Below, one piece after another: positions 57,769-64,000 of a stretch of 64,000 bases of DNA (the first letter of the stretch is position 1; each line of letters starts with the position of its first letter). The stretch is from Bubalus kerabau. Taxonomy: Eukaryota; Chordata; Mammalia; Artiodactyla; Bovidae. The notes under the pieces are model-generated. The model was given only the letters and a program-made list of their open reading frames with translations. It had not been told where the DNA came from and ran no database searches. The translations under genes were made by a program, and so were the position numbers. Where the stretch lies: assembly GCF_029407905.1 (NCBI RefSeq), contig NC_073628.1:19745501-19809500 (forward strand), read 5' to 3'.

Positions 57769-58687
57769 AAGGAGGTCAGATCTCCCCAGAGAAGAACTAG
57801 GCATTTATTCCTCACGGTCATTCCAAATCCACAGCAGGTAGAGCATGTCATATGATTGATTTTCCACAGGTCAGGGTCATGAAGGAGGGAGAGAAATTGC
57901 TCCATGCCTTGGACAGATCAAGCACGTGGGTCCTGGTCACTGAGAATAACACAAAGCAGTGGAAGTCCAGGGAACACGCACTGGAGGGACACTGGGGTTC
58001 AAAGTCACTATTCTACCTACCCGTTTGCTAAATAAGTTGTTTTGCTCACATTTAAACTTAAGAAGAAATCTACTTACAATGAATTAAAGGGATCTTGGAA
58101 CTCAGAAAGCCAAGTCTCTGTTAAAAGGATGGAATCTACTATCAGAGAAAATCATATATTCATGGAAGGACACAGCATTAGAACTGAAAATGACCTTAAA
58201 AACAATTGATCATCATGCCAGCATTTTACAAATGAGGAAAATGAAATCACCTTGTTCTGGAGGATTCCCTGTGGCTGAGGTCATTTTCAGTGAAAAGGTC
58301 TACAGGAAAAGCCCACACCGTTCTTTGACAAGCCTGATACACATTTAATCATCTTTTCTGAATATCCTGGTGACAGATTCCGAGTGCACCCATTTTATAG
58401 ATGGGAAAAGACAGCATTATACTCTTAAAGGCCAGTGTAGAATTGGCAATGAAGCTGAAAGACTAGATGGCAGCCTTAATTCCAGGCCCAGGCCAGCATT
58501 GGTAATATTTGGGTAAAGATGGATATCCACATTTCCTTTGATTTTGCTTTAATGTCAGTTATAAGAATCAATGGAAATGTTAATCTATATGTGGACCACA
58601 CATTGCTGACTCAAATAAAAATAATCCACATAAATATACTCTCCAACTGAATTCAGATTTTAAGACCATTTTTGACCTGAAATACAC
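57769..58687. other. FLI1: Unique intron 1 sequence, no gene seen
   Basis: A weak MIR/L2-like piece (tttacaaatgaggaaaatga) lies near 58225. No gene was recognised. Confidence 0.5.
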
Positions 58688-58860
58688 AGACTTGCATGGT
58701 CTAACACGGGAGCCACTAGCCACATGTGAATTAAATGTAGATTAACTAGAAGGAAATGGAATGAAATTAAAAACTTAGTTCTTCTTTGCACCAGCCACAT
58801 TTCAAGGCCTTAGAAGCTACCTCAATAGCTAGGTTAGTGGCTACTATAGTGGATGGTGTG
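58688..58860 (-). mobile_element. Ancient hAT-type MER element (same group as 4914-5229)
   Basis: gagccactagccacatgtga, cagccacatttcaaggcctt, ggttagtggctactatagtg. Highly diverged. Confidence 0.6.
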
Positions 58861-60744
58861 GAATAGGGCATTTCCCTCCTTTGTAGAAATTTCTACTGGA
58901 CATCCCAGATGAAGACAGTTTGCTTAATCTTCCACTTTGCCTTTAAGATCAGGTTAAGAAAGCTGAGAAGTATTAATGAAGTTTCCCAAATCTCTTATCC
59001 TAAAAGTTCTATAAAAACCACATCTCTCATGAGGTTTCCAATGAATTAGTCTTTTCCAAAACCAGATGTTTAAGCTTTCTACAGACCAGGAAAATATCAC
59101 TCTCCCTTGCACTCAAATAAATTTAAAACCAGAATGTTAAGAGTTACTTGAAAAAGATGAGGATGTGTTAATAAGCGATTTCCAAATCTGTAACATCTTC
59201 AGGCAAGACACTGGACGTAGCTAAGACGGTAAGATATTAAGTATGTCTAGAAAACCTTTATACAATCTAACCACCCAAAGATAGATACCACTGTCAAAAC
59301 GAATTTTCTACAAGGCTGAGTTAATTTCCATGTGTGAGATGTTCTCCATAGTTTGAAATATATATTTGAGATGCTCTCTAATCTCTTTACCTTTACTCTG
59401 TGGTTTCGGTGTAGAAAAAACACAGAATACTCCTTCAATACAGCCTACAGATCTTGGTGGTCATTTGCTTTCATGGAGAAAGAAACGGTGGGGTTGATCT
59501 TAGCTGGACTGCTGTTCCTGAAGAACTAATAGATAAACGTCTGAGGAGCTCAGTGTCCACCCTGTGGACTTTGAAATCCCAATTCTGTTGGAGAAGAAAG
59601 CCCTAATATCTGTTCAGAAAAAGATGTCAGGAGAAGCTTTTCGTCAGAATCCTAAATGTCTGGACGAACCTTTTAAAATGAAAAGAGCCAACTTCATTTT
59701 CCTTTTTTGTGTGTGTCTCATTATCACTTAGCTGCTTCAGTGTGGGTATAACGGTGGTAAACATTCTTCCCCTTCATTCCACCTCTGGTCACACAGTCAT
59801 ACTGGTTGTGTAGTGTAGCACGGAGAGAGACAAGCTTTCCTAAAATGTTACTGATACAGGATGAGAACAAAGACACAGCTTGCCTGTTGAGTCTCCATGC
59901 CTGGGGGAAGAGACACCATCATCTCTGCCCTCTGCTCCAGCAGAGGACCATCTTCAAAGTAGATGACCTCTTCCACATAGTCACCCCTTCACTCACACTC
60001 AAGTCAGCTTAAGTTTTCAGTTACTTCACATCCCAAACCAATCCAGATTCCTTGATCAGGAGCGTTCAGTCCTACAGTTCCTCCGAGGCTGGAAGACTCT
60101 TCTTTTTGGAAGTGGAAGGTAAATCAGAGCCTATGGAAGGACTGAAATGTCAGCTCCCACTGAGTCAACCCACTTCAGGCCTGGTCCTGTGTTCCCACAA
60201 GGACAGGGAGGAGACAGAGGAGGTGGTACAAGTGGTGGGGGCAGTGGTTGCTCACTAGATGAGCATCGAAAAACCATTCGCAAGGGGAAGTGGTACAAGA
60301 TACATGGCTTATATTCTAGGATGGTTTTTGATTCTTGAAAGGCAGAGACAAAAGTTAAAAAACAAAACCTGAGTAGCATAGTTTGGACAAGGGAATTTTG
60401 TTTCACTGGTGTTTTCAGTTGGACACAACTCTTTATCAGCAGCACAAGCCTGGAATTCCTGAAGCTACACTCACATCCTGCCATCGGGTTTTACGTAAAA
60501 CCCCCATTGATGGGGATGGGAGTTTCACGAGGAGAACAATGGCCGGACATGAGGGAGGGGAGAGGAGGAATAAGGGATGTTTGGTCTGTTCTGGTGCATT
60601 CGTAGGGGAGAGTGTCTCTACTGGCAAAGAGATATGAATAAATAGCTGACGAATTTCACCAAATGCAAGTAAGTCTTGGGAACCATGAAAGTCAGAAAAA
60701 AGTAACCCATGGACTCCATTTAAGCAACACTTATTATCTGTTAA
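58861..60744. other. FLI1: Unique intron 1 sequence, no gene seen
   Basis: No young repeat or exon recognised. Confidence 0.5.
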
Positions 60745-60897
60745 GGCTTCCCTAGTGGCTCAGATAGTAAAGAATCTGCCTATAATGTAGGAGACATGGG
60801 TTCCATCCCTGAGTAGGGAAGATACCCTGGAGAAGAGAATGGCAACCCACTCCACTATTCTTGCCTGGAGAATTCCATGGACTGAGGAGCCTGTTGT
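60745..60897 (+). mobile_element. Bov-tA SINE, 3'-truncated
   Basis: Head ggcttccctagtggctcaga, body gaagataccctggagaagag, stopping at ccatggactgaggagcctgt. Confidence 0.9.
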
Positions 60898-60952
60898 GTT
60901 CAAACATCCTGGATGAGAATAATAACTAAGATAATAATAACTAGTATTTACA

Positions 60953-61160
60953 TTGCTGTTTACTCACTAAGTCATGTCTGACTCTTCGCAATCTCATGGA
61001 CTGTAGCCCACCAGGCTTCTCTGTCCATGGGATTTCCCAGACAAGAATACTGGAATGGGTTGCCATTTCCTTCTCCAGAGGATCTTCCCAACCCAGGGAA
61101 TAAACCCATGTCTCCTGCTAGGCAGGCAGATTCTTTACCACTGAGCCCCCTAGGAAGCCC
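60953..61160 (-). mobile_element. Bov-tA SINE
   Basis: Reverse orientation: gctgtttactcactaagtca to gagccccctaggaagccc. It faces the forward copy at 60745-60897. Confidence 0.92.
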
Positions 61161-63116
61161 ATAGCTCTTTATAAAGTGTTTTTTCTTCCACTTACTTTGA
61201 TTCTTATTATTGGTCAGTATGGCAGTAGAAAACTTCATATTACTTATGACTGGTTTTATTTTACAGACAGGAAGGGAGGAGATGAGAGACTATCTAGCCC
61301 AAGATCACACAGCTAATCAGCTGCTTTCAAACCTAGATTTTCACACTTTGAATTGCACAGGAGCCATTCTGCCAGCATCACGGTAACCTGCAAAACACTA
61401 TAGCATCTCACTGCCCACCAGAATAAAGGTTTCTGTCACCTTTCTCAGCCAAGAAGCCCCACACTGCATCCCCACATGACACTGTGCGAACATGAATTTA
61501 CACTGTGTAACTCCGGCTTAATAGGGCTAACCAGCCCATAACAATAAAGAGAGAAGAGTAAGTTGTCCAAATAAGACTCAGAATTGGAAATGATGCTTGC
61601 TTTACAATTGACAATAAGAAGCACCATCTAAGGAGTCGCTGAGTTGCTTGGCAAATGGCAGTAATTAATTAATGCTTTTCTTCAAGAAATTCAAAGCAAT
61701 CTAGCAGGCCAGATTTTCACCAAAGTCAAGAGAGAAGAGGACTGACTATTCTTCTTCTTTATCCTTTTGGGTGGATGGAGAAGAGAAGTTAAGAAAAGGG
61801 GAGAAACTTGTCCAGTGTCACCCAACCAGCCAAAGGCAAAGCCAGGAGCAGAAATCAGATTACCAGATGCCCCGTGCCCTTGTGAGCACTTCAGAGGGAC
61901 CGGTACACAGGCAGAGCCTGGGACTGCTTCCACAGGTCCCAGGGGGCCTGCTGCATCGGTCTCTTTTTCATTTAGTGCAGAGGTGTGTGCAGGTAGGTTC
62001 ATCAAGGCTTTTTATCGAGTATGAAGAAGGAGGCAAGGGATGCACTTACTGTCACTGCAGACAACGGACTGTCTCCAGAGGGACCAGCATTAGCACTGGA
62101 ACACCAGTCCACCTGGTCCATCTCTGATGAGACTGACCATCCCATGGATAGCCTGTTGATGCTGACTGGCTACATTAAGAGGGACTCCTGTGTTCCTGTA
62201 ACATGCCCTTGACCATTCTGGAGGAACTGAGCTCAGAGCACCCTGCCCTCCCAGCAGTGGGGACACCAAGTTGTCCACCTTCTGTCATATTCTTTATTTT
62301 CCCATAAGAGTCACCTTCACCAAGGCATCTGGCTCATAAATATCCTCGTTTTGTGCACATACAGTAAATGGTCTCTCCTGTTTCCAATTATTTTAAACAA
62401 TTAAGCATGCAAATGCCTGAGTAACATTTATTAAACTTTTTTGAGGAGGAAAAAGAAAAAAAAAGATCAACCAACAAGAATCTGAATCATCAAAGCACTC
62501 TTACAAAACCAGCATTTTGAGCCTTTAATTGGAAGTGAATCAAAAACAGGCGTGTGAAATTTTCCATGAAATACACACAGGGCCTAAATAGTTTTTTAAA
62601 AAGGTGCTCTGGGCAGAACAGAATCTAGGTCCTGCCCAGTTCAAACTGATGAGAAGAAATGATTAATTTCAAGGTGATCCAAACCCAGCCCCACTGACTG
62701 ATTGTGACTTGCCTGTAACACCTTGCAGGGCAAACTCTGAGAAGGCAGAGAAGGAGGACTGCGATTTCCCTTTACAACAGTACAGATCAGAAAGTAGATA
62801 GGGAACCACAGATCTGCAGAACCAAGGACTTTAGAGGCCCTGGTGTCCAGAGCGGCAAGTCTGTATGCCTCGATGCCTCTTCCATGAGGCACCCTGGGAA
62901 AATTCTCTGCACACCAAATTTCCTGAAGCACGTTTCCAGACAAGCAGTCTGCCCTTTTTCTCTCCTCTTTCTTGAAAAGTGCAGAAAGTACAGGTGTCCC
63001 TCGAGTCCTTGACTTCAAAAGAAGTCCTGTGTTGCAGCAAAGACCTTATTTGATCAAGACTGGCTGTACTTGTTGCCCCCAATATGCTCTTATGGTAGAG
63101 AAAACCAAGGTCAGTA
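61161..63116. other. FLI1: Intron 1 sequence with a MIR/L2-like remnant
   Basis: An old repeat core (acaggaagggaggagatgag, caagatcacacagctaatca) lies at about 61255-61325. The rest is unique; no gene was recognised. Confidence 0.5.
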
Positions 63117-63320
63117 CAGTCTGCCCCTTGTTTGCAAGGGTTCCTCATCCCTATATGCAACTGATCGCAGACGTATTATAATAGTATTTCTGATCTGTGG
63201 TGGGTTGAATCTGCCGAATGGAGAAGTTGAGGATATGGACAGCAAAGTGTAAGGGACTTGAGCATCTGCTGATTTTGGAATCCTGGAGCCAATGCACAGG
63301 GTGGTACCAGAGGTGGACTG
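63117..63320 (-). mobile_element. Short Tigger-type (pogo) non-autonomous DNA transposon
   Basis: Ends are inverted: CAGTCTGCCCCTTG on the left, and the complement of the right end reads CAGTCCACCTCTG. TA dinucleotides flank both sides (63115-63116, 63321-63322). Internal text gggacttgagcatctgctga is typical of MER2/Tigger-related MITEs. Subfamily uncertain, strand arbitrary. Confidence 0.75.
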
Positions 63321-63322
63321 TA

Positions 63323-64000
63323 CGTATATGGTTTTCTACAGATAGCATTTTGGGGACTGAGAGAGATAATGCATGGGTCTTTGTTCTCTAAGATTCCTGA
63401 CTGGTCACAGAGGTAGGTACAAGACTGGTGGCAGAGCTGGGAAAAGAAAAGATCTCATGTTTTTCTGTATCAGTGCAGAAAATTTAGCCCTTTTCTCCTG
63501 GCATCCTCAAAGCAGGTTATTTGAGGCTTAGTATCTTCACTGAGCCCTTACCTACCCTCACACACTCATCTCACACCATACAGTTTCTGAGTGACTTTTT
63601 TCTCGAGATCACCCCTTTTCAAAGCATTTACATCTAGAAATGATTACACTGAGGACTGGGTTGGGAAAAATCGATGTGAATTATCCATGATAATTCCTGT
63701 TGTCTGAAAAATACATCTTTTGCCAGGGGAGCTACATTGCAGTTTCAACTGTTTTCCATTTCAAATCAGTGAGTGATCTTTGTAAAGAGAAAGGCTGCAT
63801 TTGAGTGGCTGCATGACTGCTTAGATGCCTGGGCGGTTCCTATGGAAAGTGCCCTGTTTGACCCCACAGGAGAATTATACAATGGCCAGGAAATAAGACT
63901 GAAAGGCAAAGAAAGCAGGTTCACCTGTGGATCCGATGAGGCTTGATATCTTTACTTGTGGAAACACTCTAATCGTGAAATGTAGGGAATGGATACCTGC
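63323..64000. other. FLI1: Unique intron 1 sequence at the window edge
   Basis: No repeat, exon or promoter recognised. The FLI1 first exon is not reached. Confidence 0.5.

Larger units (their letters stand above)
8716..64000 (-). other. FLI1: FLI1 intron 1, 3' part (about 55 kb)
   Basis: Everything to the right of exon 2 is upstream in gene orientation. No reading encoding the short FLI1 exon-1 start peptide (MDGTIK) was seen, so the promoter and exon 1 should lie beyond position 64000. A first intron of several tens of kb agrees with what I recall of the human gene. The assignment rests on exon 2 alone. Confidence 0.85.

Noticed and set aside
47..61160. tRNA genes suggested by B-box-like ggttcgatccc motifs
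   Set aside because: Every case is the head of a Bov-tA or CHR-type SINE, without a full cloverleaf or acceptor stem.
61161..64000. FLI1 exon 1 and promoter at the right edge
   Set aside because: No minus-strand reading of the short start peptide, no donor after such a peptide and no CpG island were found, so exon 1 is taken to be outside the window.
1..64000. CRISPR array, prokaryotic operon or phage system
   Set aside because: The dispersed repeats are ruminant retroelements, there is an intron-bounded exon, and no regularly spaced direct repeats were seen.

Overview
This window is nuclear genomic DNA from a ruminant, most likely a bovid (cattle, sheep and goat cannot be told apart here). 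The evidence is the density and type of interspersed repeats. There are about 20 Bov-tA SINEs, two BOV-A2 dimers and three pieces of the BovB/ART2A 3' end, all of which are ruminant families. There are also nine CHR-like tRNA-derived SINEs with the 'acttccctggtggtccagtggttaag' head type, and older mammalian MIR, L2, L1, MLT1 and Tigger sequence.

I can support only one protein-coding segment: an exon at 8504-8715 on the minus strand. It encodes 70 complete codons plus two bases and reads as exon 2 of the ETS-family transcription factor FLI1. It has a polypyrimidine tract and AG acceptor on one side and a consensus GTAAG donor on the other. The gene runs right to left, so 1-8503 is the start of intron 2 and 8716-64000 is about 55 kb of intron 1. 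Neither exon 1 (start codon) nor exon 3 was found, so both should lie outside the window.

Layout. 1-8503: intron 2, with a GC- and CpG-rich, G-quadruplex-prone tract at about 1500-2640 and several SINEs. 8504-8715: exon 2. 9900-11045: an MLT1 LTR split by a 5'-truncated L1. 11369-12321: a diverged long inverted repeat, with two arms of about 310-318 bp around a 324 bp spacer. 13061-13118: a Z-DNA-prone purine/pyrimidine alternating tract. 13.4-50 kb: SINE-rich intron with several datable nested insertions. 50.2-54.7 kb: a long stretch poor in young repeats with ETS, GATA and RUNX motif clusters, the best candidate intronic regulatory region. 54717-55128: an internally deleted Tigger1 element. 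55.1-64 kb: mixed SINE, L2 and L1 sequence and a second short Tigger-type element at 63117-63320.

No new multi-gene system is visible, and almost all open reading frames here are chance or SINE-derived. The observations most worth checking are the inverted repeat, the candidate ETS/GATA/RUNX enhancer near 54.2 kb, the ETS-site cluster near 51.0-51.3 kb, and the extra internal methionine in FLI1 exon 2. Repeat names come from recognition of consensus features by eye, not from a RepeatMasker run.
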